This document shows, in pieces, positions 1 to 6,982 of a stretch of DNA of 22,473 nt. Position 1 is the stretch's first letter. Each line of letters starts with the position of its first letter. The DNA is from DP-20 sp964539925. GTDB lineage: Bacteria > Desulfobacterota > Binatia > UBA9968. The translations under genes and the position numbers were made by a program. The notes beneath the pieces are model-generated. The model saw only the letters and a list, made by a program, of their open reading frames with translations, had not been told where the DNA came from and did not search any database. The DNA lies in assembly GCA_964539925.1 (NCBI GenBank), contig CAZILB010000055.1:1-22473 (forward strand), given 5' to 3'.

Positions 1-483
1 CGGAAAGCCGAAGAGAAACAATCGGTAGCGATCAAGTTCGCCGACTTCGGACTGAAAGTGAATCCAGCCGAATACCAACGGAAACGTAATGGCGGCGGCG
101 GTCATGCCGCCCCACATGATCAACCAGTGCGCAAGCCAGCGGTTTTGACCGCGACGAAAGATGAAACGGTTCAAAGCGATGTCGTTGACGACACGGGCTA
201 ACCCGTTGCGCAGATTCGCGGCCAGGTGGCGGCGTTTGAAATACATCTGCCAACCTCTTTGCCAGTACAGCGCGGTAGGCGGCCGCTGCAGCCACATAAG
301 ATAGCGGTAAGTAATGCCGAAAACGGCAAAGAGCGTGGCGAATGTGTAGCCGACCAGGGCGGCATCGAAATGCGATAGGTTCCGCGATCCAATCACTATC
401 AAAACGGCCAGAATGGAGCTGGCAAGGATCCCCCACGTCGCGGCTTTGACGACTTCAGGTCTTATGAACCAAATCTTCCTCAT
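1..483 (-). CDS. Integral membrane protein, N-terminal 161 residues (cut by window edge)
   Basis: The frame is open from an ATG at 483 to the left edge, so only the N-terminal 161 residues are seen. Three hydrophobic segments are visible, at about residues 16-33, 41-65 and 119-142. Between the second and third lies a basic, aromatic-rich cytoplasmic-type stretch (RPPTALYWQRGWQMYFKRR). The motif QNRWLAHWLIMWGG just before the third segment resembles b-type cytochrome membrane subunits of the NarI/HdrE kind, which often sit beside iron-sulfur proteins, but that link is from memory and is weak. No clear Shine-Dalgarno precedes the ATG; an A-rich run is there instead. A promoter-like TATAAT lies about 30 bases upstream. 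The gene is on the same strand as the FAD oxidoreductase at 703-2124 but is separated from it by 219 bases, so it probably starts its own transcript. That it is a membrane protein is fairly secure; the function is open. Confidence 0.75.
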   Translation of the reverse strand, partial: MRKIWFIRPEVVKAATWGILASSILAVLIVIGSRNLSHFDAALVGYTFATLFAVFGITYRYLMWLQRPPTALYWQRGWQMYFKRRHLAANLRNGLARVVNDIALNRFIFRRGQNRWLAHWLIMWGGMTAAAITFPLVFGWIHFQSEVGELDRYRLFLFGFP

Positions 484-512
484 AGAATTGGCATTTTTTT
501 TCTTGAAAAAGC

Positions 513-538
513 ATTATAGTTTGATCTGTTTAAGTCAA
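513..538 (-). promoter_or_regulatory. Candidate sigma-70 promoter for the edge membrane-protein gene
   Basis: On the minus strand a perfect -10 box TATAAT (513-518) is preceded by TTGACT (533-538). The 14-base spacing is shorter than the usual 16-18, so the -35 assignment is doubtful. The region is conspicuously AT-rich compared with its surroundings. An inverted repeat, TCCGAC-AATC-GTCGGA (546-561), lies just upstream and could be an operator or the remnant of a terminator for the gene at 703-2124. Confidence 0.4.
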
Positions 539-545
539 CACTTGA

Positions 546-561
546 TCCGACAATCGTCGGA
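546..561. other. Short perfect inverted repeat in intergenic region
   Basis: TCCGAC and GTCGGA form a 6-bp stem with an AATC loop, between the end of the FAD oxidoreductase gene and the putative promoter of the edge gene. No T-run follows on either strand, so it is a weak terminator candidate. Its position beside the -35 region would suit a repressor or activator site. This is based on sequence symmetry only. Confidence 0.3.
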
Positions 562-702
562 ATAACCCTCGTTGTTAACCAGTTGTTTATTTGACCATCC
601 GGAGCCCGCCAGTCCGCGAATCATCCGGTGCTGATCGTTCGTTAACGCGCTTTTATTTGAGATGATGAGGGAGCTTTCGGAGCCGCGATGGCGACACACA
701 CG

Positions 703-2124
703 CTAAAACATTTCCCGCAAAGCTCGCTTAGCGGCAAAATAACCGCACATGCCGTGCACTCCGCCGCCCGGGGGCGTCGACGACGAACAAAGGTATAACC
801 CGCGCGCCGGGGTTGAATATAAATGACGGGTCGGACGAAAAAACAATTGGCCAAGCGTTGCGGCTCCGCCGTTGATGTCGCCGCCGACGAGGTTGGCGTT
901 TCGTCGCTCCAACTCCGCAGGACCGGAAACGCAACGGGCGAGAATTGTTTTACAGAAACCGGGGGCAAAGCGCTCGATCTGAGACTCGATCCGCTCGGAC
1001 ATATCAAAACTGGAGCCGTTGGGAACGTGGCAATAAGCCCACAGAGTATGCTTCCCGGCGGGCGCTCGGGAGGCGTCGAATAACGAAGGCTGCGCGACCA
1101 ACACGAACGGTTTATTCGCGTGCAACCCGAGCCAGGCCATGCGCTCTGAACGAGCGATCTCCGACAAGCTTGCGCCGAGATGCACTGTGGCGGCCCGGCT
1201 GCACTCCGGCGCGCGCCAGGGAACCGGAGCGGACAACGCCCAATCGATTTTAAAAGCGCCCATCCCATAATTATAGTTTGTTAACTTGGCTCGGTAATTC
1301 CCTGGAAGCCGCGCGCCGGCGATTGCGAGGAGCTGGCGGGGCGTCAAGTCGCACAACACGACGCGTGACCGCGGCAACTCTGAAAGTTGCTGCACTCGCC
1401 GGTGCAAAAATACTTCGCCGCCCAACGAGCGCAGACAGGCATTCAACGCGTCCGCTAATCGCTGCGCTCCGCCTCGAACAATCGGCCAGCCGAGCGCATG
1501 AGCGGTAGCGCCAAGAACCAAACCGAAGGCCGCAGAGCCCCACTGTTCGAGAGGAAGCATCGAGTGCGCGGCCAAGCCGGCGAACAGCGCCTTGGTCCGA
1601 TCGCCGGAAAATCGCCGCTCGGAAAAACGCAGCGCCGGCTGAATAGCCGAGAATCCAAAACGAGCCAGTTTCACCGGATGCCGCGGCCACCCGGGTGGAG
1701 CGAGAACATCGATGGACAAATTTTCCCATTCTGCGGCCAGCGGGGCGAAAACTCTCCGATAGTTCTCCGAGTCGGCGCCCAATGCGGACGCGGTTGCTTC
1801 CACTTGTCGCTCCACGAGGATGGCCGTGCCATCATCGAACGGATGCGCGAGGGCGGCCGGGGGTTGAACCCATTCAAGACCGTATTGCGCCAGCGAAAGC
1901 GAGCGAAAAAATGGCGAGCCGATTCCGAGAGGATATACGGCGGAACAAACATCGTGCACAAAACCGGGTAGGGTTAACTCTGCGGATCGAACGCCCCCCC
2001 CGGGGCTCTCATTCGCCTCGCAGATTGCAACGGACTTTCCCGCTTCGGCCATCACGATCGCCGCGGCAAGCCCGTTAGGACCCGCGCCGACCACGACAGC
2101 ATCGTATTCACGGGGTCGCGCCAT
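703..2124 (-). CDS. Phytoene-desaturase-like FAD-dependent oxidoreductase
   Basis: This 473-residue protein has an N-terminal dinucleotide-binding fold, VVVGAGPNGLAAA (G13-x-G15-x-x-G18), followed by the acidic ribose-binding end of strand two (CEANESPGGG). The C-terminus has the flavin-contacting GLYLCSSSTPPGGGVHG segment typical of the CrtI/PYROXD2-like NAD(P)/FAD oxidoreductases. The length is normal for that family, near 500 residues. The family desaturates or isomerises carotenoids, and many soil-bacterial members have unknown substrates; no phytoene synthase or other carotenoid gene is nearby, so a carotenoid role is not supported. No signal peptide is evident. The ATG start has no strong Shine-Dalgarno, but it opens directly into the Rossmann strand, as family members do. 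It lies 115 bases after the PPOX gene on the same strand, with a small hairpin between them, so co-transcription is uncertain. Confidence 0.88.
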   Translation of the reverse strand: MARPREYDAVVVGAGPNGLAAAIVMAEAGKSVAICEANESPGGGVRSAELTLPGFVHDVCSAVYPLGIGSPFFRSLSLAQYGLEWVQPPAALAHPFDDGTAILVERQVEATASALGADSENYRRVFAPLAAEWENLSIDVLAPPGWPRHPVKLARFGFSAIQPALRFSERRFSGDRTKALFAGLAAHSMLPLEQWGSAAFGLVLGATAHALGWPIVRGGAQRLADALNACLRSLGGEVFLHRRVQQLSELPRSRVVLCDLTPRQLLAIAGARLPGNYRAKLTNYNYGMGAFKIDWALSAPVPWRAPECSRAATVHLGASLSEIARSERMAWLGLHANKPFVLVAQPSLFDASRAPAGKHTLWAYCHVPNGSSFDMSERIESQIERFAPGFCKTILARCVSGPAELERRNANLVGGDINGGAATLGQLFFRPTRHLYSTPARGLYLCSSSTPPGGGVHGMCGYFAAKRALREMF

Positions 2125-2158
2125 TCAGGAAGGTCCGGCTTGCACAGTCCAAGCAAGA

Positions 2159-2175
2159 AGCGGCGATATGCCGCT
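2159..2175. terminator. Weak hairpin between PPOX and FAD oxidoreductase genes
   Basis: AGCGGC-GATAT-GCCGCT forms a 6-bp GC-rich stem with a 5-base loop. On the plus strand it is followed by CTTTTC. On the minus strand, the direction of both flanking genes, only TCTT follows. It could attenuate read-through from the PPOX gene or be incidental. Confidence 0.25.
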
Positions 2176-2239
2176 CTTTTCATCCTCCGAGAACGAGCAT
2201 ACGCGCACGGCTTACTTCGCGAGGCAAATGAAAAATGCG

Positions 2240-2662
2240 CTACGAGCCTGATCGGAGGCTACCGTAGAGGCGCTCGGGGGTAACCAGGACCAGGCTTCGC
2301 TCTTCATCCCGCATTTGCCGGGCAAATTCCTCGTCGGTACCCTTGGGGGCTCGGCCCATGGCAACATAGAGGTCCTTCAGACGCTTGATGTGCGCCGGCG
2401 TGTCGTGCCAAGGTTCGATGGACGCAGGGCCCTCGACGGTGACGTAGCGCCGGGTGTCGAGCTTGATGACTGTGACGGCCACTCGTCCTGTCCGTTGGAT
2501 ATTCTTAAGCTTCACGGTGTGCGCCCGCGACGCAAAGCCGACCTTGCCGTCCAGCACAGCCGTCGAGACGACCGTCGCCTGCGCGCGGCCCTTCGGCGTG
2601 ACGCTGATCGCCACACCGGTGTGACTCTCTTGCAACAGCGGGAGTGCTTCTTTCCATTCCAT
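2240..2662 (-). CDS. PPOX-class (pyridoxamine-phosphate-oxidase fold) flavin/F420-dependent protein
   Basis: This 140-residue protein has the split-barrel pattern of small PPOX-class enzymes. An N-terminal helix (MEWKEALPLLQESH) is followed by a strand ending in TPKGRAQATVVSTAVLDGKVGF, then the KLKNIQRTGRVAVTVI segment and the RYVTVEGPASIEP strand. This order is characteristic of the actinobacterial-type F420-dependent PPOX oxidoreductases (TIGR03618-like), although FMN- or heme-binding members look alike. The family carries out two-electron transfers to or from F420 or FMN on varied substrates, in the cytoplasm. The start is well supported: GGAGGA (2671-2676 on the minus strand) sits 8 bases before the ATG. 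The gene diverges from the CoA-transferase at 2946. No F420 biosynthesis gene is in the window, so the cofactor cannot be decided here. Confidence 0.85.
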   Translation of the reverse strand: MEWKEALPLLQESHTGVAISVTPKGRAQATVVSTAVLDGKVGFASRAHTVKLKNIQRTGRVAVTVIKLDTRRYVTVEGPASIEPWHDTPAHIKRLKDLYVAMGRAPKGTDEEFARQMRDEERSLVLVTPERLYGSLRSGS

Positions 2663-2945
2663 CTAGTCGTTCCTCCGAACGTTGAAGTGTTATTGGCTCA
2701 ACCGCAATGAACTTGGCACCTATAACTCCGCCCGCAGCGCTGAGTCAAGCCACTAGGGGGAACAGATCATGGTTGCGCGGCATATCCAAACAAGCTCGTG
2801 ACCGCTTGTACGAGCCGCCGGCTGCCGCCTGCGTAACGACTTGAACGTTTTGAACCTCGGCCCTGCATGCATAAAACTCCGCCCGCTGGAAAACCTTTTT
2901 TGATTGCGATAAGTGAAATGCTTAACCTGAGGATTGGAACCGCGC

Positions 2946-4127
2946 ATGATCTCCGGAGCGCTCGAAGGAACCGTTTGTATCGATGCCAGCGGCCACGTGG
3001 CCGGCCCCTACGCCAGCAGCCTGCTTGGCGATCTCGGCTGCGACGTGATCAAAATCGAACTGCCTGACGGCGGCGACACGCATCGTGGGCGTAATCCAAA
3101 GTACGAAGGCTACGGGCCGAGCTTCCGTGCCCTCAACCGCAACAAGAAAAGCGTCACCCTCGATCTGCGGCACAAAAAAGGCGGACAGATCCTGCGCAAG
3201 CTTTTGGCCACCGCGGACATCTTTCTCGAAAACTTCCGCCCACCGACACGGGCCAAACTCGGGCTCGACTACGATGAGCTGGCAAAGCTCAATGTGAAAC
3301 TCATTCACTGTTCGATCTCCGGCTACGGCCAAAGCGGCCCCTGCCGCGACAAGCCCGGCTTCGACACCATCGGCCAGGCCCTGAGCGGCATGATGAGCCT
3401 GGTCACCGATCTCGACGACCCCAAGGTCGCCGGCGTCTCCTTCGTCGATCATGCCGCCGGCATCTTTGCCTCCCACGGCATCATGGCCGCCCTTTTGGCG
3501 CGGACCAAGACCGGGCGCGGCCAGTTTATCGACGTGTCGCTGCTGCAAGTGGCGATCGCCTTCATCGAGTCCCACGTCGCCGACTACTTGAACGGCGGCG
3601 AGGCGGTGTCGCGGGAGAATTTTCCCAGGGGGCGCATTTACAGCCTGCTCGACTGCGACGGCAGGCCGTTCATGGTTCATCTATCGGGCCATAACGAAGC
3701 CTGGGAAGGCCTGCTCAAAGCGGCCGAGCTGGACCACCTGATCGGCGACCCGCGCTTTGCCACGCGCAAGCACCGCACGGATCGCCATGACGAGATCGTG
3801 CGCATGCTGCGCGCGCAGTCCGGCAAGAAACCGCGCGACTTCTGGCTGACAAGATTAGACGCAAACAGCATTCCCAACGCGCCGATCAACACAATCCGGG
3901 AAGTTTTCGACAACCCGCAGATCAAGCATCTGGGCATCCCCAAGCAGATCCGCCATTCGAAAATGGGCGCGAGCAATCTGGTGGGCAGCCCGATCAACAT
4001 GTCGGACACACCGCCCAAATTTTTCCGCGCTGCGCCGCTCTTGGGGGAGCAGACCGAAGAAATATTGGAAGGCCTGGGCTACGGTAAGGAAACGATCAAA
4101 CAGTTGCGCGAAGACAAAGTGATTTAG
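2946..4127 (+). CDS. CaiB/BaiF family (type III) CoA-transferase
   Basis: This 393-residue protein has the standard family III length. It opens with GTVCIDASGHVAGPYASSLL and GCDVIKIELPDGGD, which is the usual N-terminal Rossmann half, and continues with LATADIFLENFRPPT and GYGQSGP. The catalytic aspartate that forms the mixed anhydride is in VDHAAG, residue 168 counted from the ATG; this matches Asp169 of formyl-CoA transferase. GRGQFIDVSLLQ follows, as expected. The enzyme would move CoA between an acyl-CoA donor and a free organic acid in the cytoplasm. A TTG twelve bases upstream in frame is a poorer start: TGAGGA (2928-2933) directly abuts the TTG but lies 12 bases before this ATG. The gene heads a same-strand run with two acyl-CoA dehydrogenases, which suggests that it activates their substrate. 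The donor and acceptor are unknown. Confidence 0.93.
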   Translation: MISGALEGTVCIDASGHVAGPYASSLLGDLGCDVIKIELPDGGDTHRGRNPKYEGYGPSFRALNRNKKSVTLDLRHKKGGQILRKLLATADIFLENFRPPTRAKLGLDYDELAKLNVKLIHCSISGYGQSGPCRDKPGFDTIGQALSGMMSLVTDLDDPKVAGVSFVDHAAGIFASHGIMAALLARTKTGRGQFIDVSLLQVAIAFIESHVADYLNGGEAVSRENFPRGRIYSLLDCDGRPFMVHLSGHNEAWEGLLKAAELDHLIGDPRFATRKHRTDRHDEIVRMLRAQSGKKPRDFWLTRLDANSIPNAPINTIREVFDNPQIKHLGIPKQIRHSKMGASNLVGSPINMSDTPPKFFRAAPLLGEQTEEILEGLGYGKETIKQLREDKVI

Positions 4128-4150
4128 TCGTGTTTCGACACCGTTTATGC

Positions 4151-4272
4151 GGCTCCTCAAAAATGGTCCGATGCCAGGCGCGCGAAGGCCGATGAGCGAA
4201 GGTGTACTCTGGTCGTACGTTGAAGCGAAATCGGCCGAGCGCAACGAAGCAGATGGACGTTTTTCAGCAGCC
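4151..4272. repeat. 122-bp imperfect palindrome between CoA-transferase and dehydrogenase
   Basis: The outer arms, GGCTCCTCAAAAATGG at the left and CGTTTTTCAGCAGCC at the right, are imperfect inverted copies. Inside them GGCCGAT pairs with ATCGGCC (4188-4194 and 4230-4236), and GTAC motifs lie near the centre. The arms fill almost the whole gap and stop immediately before the Shine-Dalgarno of the next gene. The layout is that of a dispersed intergenic palindromic element. I recall similar sequences with a TTTTTCAGCA end in other proteobacterial genomes, but I cannot confirm this here. No second copy is visible in this window. Confidence 0.55.
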
Positions 4273-4286
4273 GAAAGGAGTGAGCT

Positions 4287-5501
4287 ATGGATTTTAACGT
4301 GAGCGCGGATCCGCCCCATGTCGTGGAATTCCGCAAAGAGGTCGCGGCCTGGATGGCCGATCAGTTCAAAGGCCACGAGCATCTGCGTTGGTCGGCGTCC
4401 TGGTCGACGCGAGAGGACGACCAGGAGTATAAATTTCGCCGCAGCCTGGCCGAGAAACTCGGCGCCAAGGGCTGGCTGTTTCCGCTCTATCCGAAACCAT
4501 ACGGCGGCGCCGAGCTCACCGTCGATCATCAAGTCGTTCTTGAGACCGAATTGTTTAAATACGGCCTGAATCTTTCCCACGTGTTCTACACTCTCGCGCG
4601 CATCGTCGCGCCGGTGCTGATCCGCTGGGGCACGGACGAACAGAAAGCCGAATTTCTACCTTCGATCACCCGCGCGCAAATCTGCGTTTGGCAGGTGCTG
4701 ACCGAGCCGCACGGCGGCAGCGACATCGCCAATTGCCAGACCAAGGCGATCCGCGACGGCGACCACTACGTCGTCAACGGCCAGAAAGTCATGGTCGGCC
4801 ATCATCTGCCGCCGGACTATCTCTGGACGCTGGTGTGCACCAACCCCGGCGGCAAACGGCACGAGAACCTGGCCTGGCTGCACATCCCGGCCAACCTTCC
4901 CGGCATCGAGATTCAGCACATGCACATGATGATGGGCATCAAAAACGCCGTCTTTTTCGATAACGTGCGCGTGCCGGCCAAATTTTTGATCGGCGGCGAG
5001 AACAACGGCTGGAAGGTCGCCAGCACCCATATGGAGCTTGAGCATGGCGGCGACGGCCGGATCGCGGCGGACCCGCTGATCGAGCGGGTCGTCGAGTACT
5101 GCCGCAATACCCGCATCGACGGCAGGCCGATCATGGAAGACCCGCGGGTGCGCGATTTGATCGCCGACATGATGATCGAGCTGAACACGCTCCGGCGCTT
5201 TAACCAGTTGATCTACTGGCGCCGCTTCGCCAAGAAACCGCACCCCTACGGCGGCCCGCAGCAGCGCTATTACCAGCGCATGCTGCGCCTGCGCAACGGC
5301 GAGCGCTTGCAAGCGATCATGGGCGCCGACGCCTTGGAACAGAATCTATCCGTGCACGAAGTCGTCGATTTCGAATACGCCGTGCGCACCGGCCCCGGCC
5401 AGCTGCACGGCGGCGGCACGCTGGATACCGACCGCTTGATCTTCGCCCGCCGCCTCGGCCTCGGCCGCCCGACCACGGAGAAAGCGCCGGAAACTGATTG
5501 A
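4287..5501 (+). CDS. Acyl-CoA dehydrogenase (first of an adjacent pair)
   Basis: This 404-residue flavoenzyme has the acyl-CoA dehydrogenase architecture. A helical N-terminal domain ends near GWLFPLYPKPYGGAEL. The beta domain carries the signature WQVLTEPHGGSDIAN (residues 135-149), and the C-terminal helical domain ends in GGGTLDTDRLIFARRLGLGRP. Such enzymes introduce a 2,3 double bond into acyl-CoA and pass electrons to ETF. The Glu-Gly-Thr catalytic position of medium-chain enzymes reads Gly376-Gly-Thr here. Glu252 in MELEHGG lies where isovaleryl-CoA-type enzymes place their base, so the enzyme may still be active. The arginine/FGQ/Gln FAD-contact motif seen in the next gene is missing. 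AAAGGAG (4274-4280) lies 6 bases before the ATG. The gene follows a CoA-transferase and precedes a second, quite different dehydrogenase. Confidence 0.92.
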   Translation: MDFNVSADPPHVVEFRKEVAAWMADQFKGHEHLRWSASWSTREDDQEYKFRRSLAEKLGAKGWLFPLYPKPYGGAELTVDHQVVLETELFKYGLNLSHVFYTLARIVAPVLIRWGTDEQKAEFLPSITRAQICVWQVLTEPHGGSDIANCQTKAIRDGDHYVVNGQKVMVGHHLPPDYLWTLVCTNPGGKRHENLAWLHIPANLPGIEIQHMHMMMGIKNAVFFDNVRVPAKFLIGGENNGWKVASTHMELEHGGDGRIAADPLIERVVEYCRNTRIDGRPIMEDPRVRDLIADMMIELNTLRRFNQLIYWRRFAKKPHPYGGPQQRYYQRMLRLRNGERLQAIMGADALEQNLSVHEVVDFEYAVRTGPGQLHGGGTLDTDRLIFARRLGLGRPTTEKAPETD

Positions 5502-5502
5502 T

Positions 5503-5584
5503 AGGCATGAGGCTGGAGGCACGAGGCGTGAGAAAGAACGAGACTGGAATCTGACTCGCGCCTCATGCCTCTCGCCTCACGCCT
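5503..5584. repeat. Long imperfect hairpin abutting the next ribosome-binding site
   Basis: A 30-base left arm (5503-5532) built of GGCATGAGGC-like words is matched by a 30-base right arm (5555-5584), with about 25 of 30 positions complementary and a 22-base loop. Within each arm the word (A/G)xGAGGC is itself repeated imperfectly. The right arm is followed by TTTAAGGAG, so the structure ends just before the Shine-Dalgarno of the second dehydrogenase. There is no true terminator T-run. It may be a REP-like element, an mRNA-stabilising hairpin or a translational modulator. Confidence 0.6.
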
Positions 5585-5599
5585 TTTAAGGAGTTGAAC

Positions 5600-6724
5600 A
5601 TGGATTTATCGTTAACCGAAACTCAAGAAGAGTTTAAAAAAGTTGCGACGGACTTCGTCAAAGCGGAAGCGCCGGCGCACCAGATGACCCAGTGGTACAA
5701 GAACAAGCAGACTTTCCAACCGCAGCTGGTCAAAAAAGCCGCCGAGATCGGCTGGCTCGGCATGATGCTGCCGGAGGAATACGGCGGCTCCGGCGTGTCG
5801 ACGATGGACTGTGCCGTGGTCTTCGAGGCGCTCGGACACGGGCCCGTGCCCGGCCCGCTGTTTACTTCCGGCGTGCTCAGCGCGCAAATGATTTTCGAAG
5901 CGTGCACCGAAGCGCAGCGCAAAACCTGGCTGTCAAAGATTTGCGACGGTTCGGCGATCGTCGTGCCGGCAGTTACCGACAAAGCCGCCTATTGGGGACC
6001 GCAAGCGGTGGAGACGCGCCTGAGCAAAACTCCCGGCGGCTACATGTTGGATGGCACCAAGCGCTTCGTCTTCGACGCCCAGGCTGCGACCGGTTTTATC
6101 TGCGCCGCGCGCACCGTGGAGGGCAAAGTGGTATTTTTGCTCGTCGATGCCAAGAGCGCCGGCGTGACGATCACGCCGCATATCGGATTTTTTGTTTCCG
6201 TCGCCGAGGTGCGCTTCGACAAAGTGGCCGTCGATCCGGCGAACCTGCTCGGCTCGAGCGGCGCAAGTTGGATGACGTTCGAAGCGGCGTTGGATAAAGC
6301 ATTGCCGGTCCTCTCCGCCTACCAGGTCGGCGCCACTCAGGAAGTGTTCGACATCACCTGCGAGTACACCCGCACCCGCGTCGTTTTCGGCCAGCCCATC
6401 GGCCGCTTTCAACGCGTGCAGGACCACTGTGTTGATATTTCGATCCATCTCGATCAGGCGCGTTGGGCGACCTACGAGGCGATCTGGCGCATCGATAGCG
6501 GCATGCCGGCGCGCGCCGCGGTGCACGAAGCCAAAGCGGTTGCCAGCGAAGGATATTATCACGGGACCAATTACGCGCACATGGTCTGGGCCGGACCCGG
6601 CACCGACTACGGCCACCCGATGATGGCGCACAGCGTGCTCGCCCACACACTTTATCAATATCTGGGCGCTCCCGGGCATCATAAGCGTTTGATGATGGAC
6701 GCGCTCTACCCGAGGGCCAGCTAG
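5600..6724 (+). CDS. Acyl-CoA dehydrogenase (second of an adjacent pair)
   Basis: This 374-residue protein has the N-terminal MDLSLTETQEEFKKVATDF helix, then GWLGMMLPEEYGGSG, typical of FadE-like dehydrogenases. The C-terminal FAD-contact motif is intact: RTRVVFGQPIGRFQ, with Arg260, Phe263-Gly264, Ile267 and Gln271. The beta-domain signature is degenerate (VPAVTDKAAYWGPQ in place of the usual TEPxxGSD pattern). The protein ends soon after the last helix, without a Glu-Gly-Thr catalytic segment. The start is the ATG with AAGGAG (5588-5593) 6 bases upstream; a TTG six bases earlier in frame is too close to that signal. The features present here and missing in the preceding gene, and the reverse, make the two look complementary, as in the heteromeric dehydrogenases of steroid side-chain breakdown (FadE28/FadE29). 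Heteromer formation is inference. Confidence 0.92.
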   Translation: MDLSLTETQEEFKKVATDFVKAEAPAHQMTQWYKNKQTFQPQLVKKAAEIGWLGMMLPEEYGGSGVSTMDCAVVFEALGHGPVPGPLFTSGVLSAQMIFEACTEAQRKTWLSKICDGSAIVVPAVTDKAAYWGPQAVETRLSKTPGGYMLDGTKRFVFDAQAATGFICAARTVEGKVVFLLVDAKSAGVTITPHIGFFVSVAEVRFDKVAVDPANLLGSSGASWMTFEAALDKALPVLSAYQVGATQEVFDITCEYTRTRVVFGQPIGRFQRVQDHCVDISIHLDQARWATYEAIWRIDSGMPARAAVHEAKAVASEGYYHGTNYAHMVWAGPGTDYGHPMMAHSVLAHTLYQYLGAPGHHKRLMMDALYPRAS

Positions 6725-6725
6725 G

Positions 6726-6790
6726 TCGAGAATCGAAGATGGAGGTTCGAGGATGGCTATCCTCCACCTTCAATCTTCCATCCTCGAAGA
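6726..6790. repeat. Purine/pyrimidine-asymmetric imperfect hairpin
   Basis: A purine-rich left arm containing TCGAAGATGGAGG and TTCGAGGATGG is followed, after a CTAT loop, by a pyrimidine-rich right arm containing CCTCCACCTTC and CTTCCATCCTCGA. Pairing needs gaps but covers most of both arms. The words within each arm repeat imperfectly, in the same style as the element before the second dehydrogenase. It begins right after that gene's stop codon, between convergent transcription units. No T-run follows, so a terminator role is possible but not shown. Confidence 0.5.
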
Positions 6791-6829
6791 TCATCCGCCG
6801 GCCAGGAAGTTTATGAATCGAGGGGCAAG

Positions 6830-6982
6830 ATGGCTCCGGTCTCGCAATCCGCGGGGTGCTCGCCGACCTCGGCCCAAGAAAGTGCAATCCTCCTCAAAGA
6901 CTACGCCTGCGAGTTCGGCAAAATGCTCGGCTTGGGACCCGGAAACACGGCGGTCCGCCGGGCAGGATTAAAACCGGATTAA
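6830..6982 (+). CDS. Possible 50-residue ORF (doubtful)
   Basis: An ATG preceded by GAGGGG at a 4-base spacing opens a 50-codon frame that ends in TAA and overlaps the 3' end of the barrel gene by 15 bases. The product (starting MAPVSQSAGC, ending AVRRAGLKPD) shows no hydrophobic segment, and I recognise no domain. The tail loosely recalls the C-terminal LG-x-I-x-x-LR-x-x-GV ending of CaiB-family proteins, so it could be a relic of one. The frame could equally be random in this GC-rich DNA. It fills the only other sequence between the two convergent units. Confidence 0.2.
   Translation: MAPVSQSAGCSPTSAQESAILLKDYACEFGKMLGLGPGNTAVRRAGLKPD

Noticed and set aside
703..2124. Carotenoid biosynthesis gene (crtI)
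   Set aside because: The fold matches CrtI-like enzymes broadly, but no phytoene synthase, cyclase or other carotenoid gene is near and the family includes many proteins with other substrates.
2840..2862. Short TTGAAC repeat (ACTTGAACGTTTTGAACCT), and a similar TTGAACCTTTGAAC at about 14976-14989
   Set aside because: Only two copies of a six-base word at each site, with no symmetry or conserved spacing. This is too little to call a repeat or an operator.
2922..3680. 252-codon minus-strand frame opposite the first CoA-transferase
   Set aside because: It is the antisense shadow of a gene with an intact catalytic aspartate and family motifs; its composition is that of a reverse reading and no family is recognisable.
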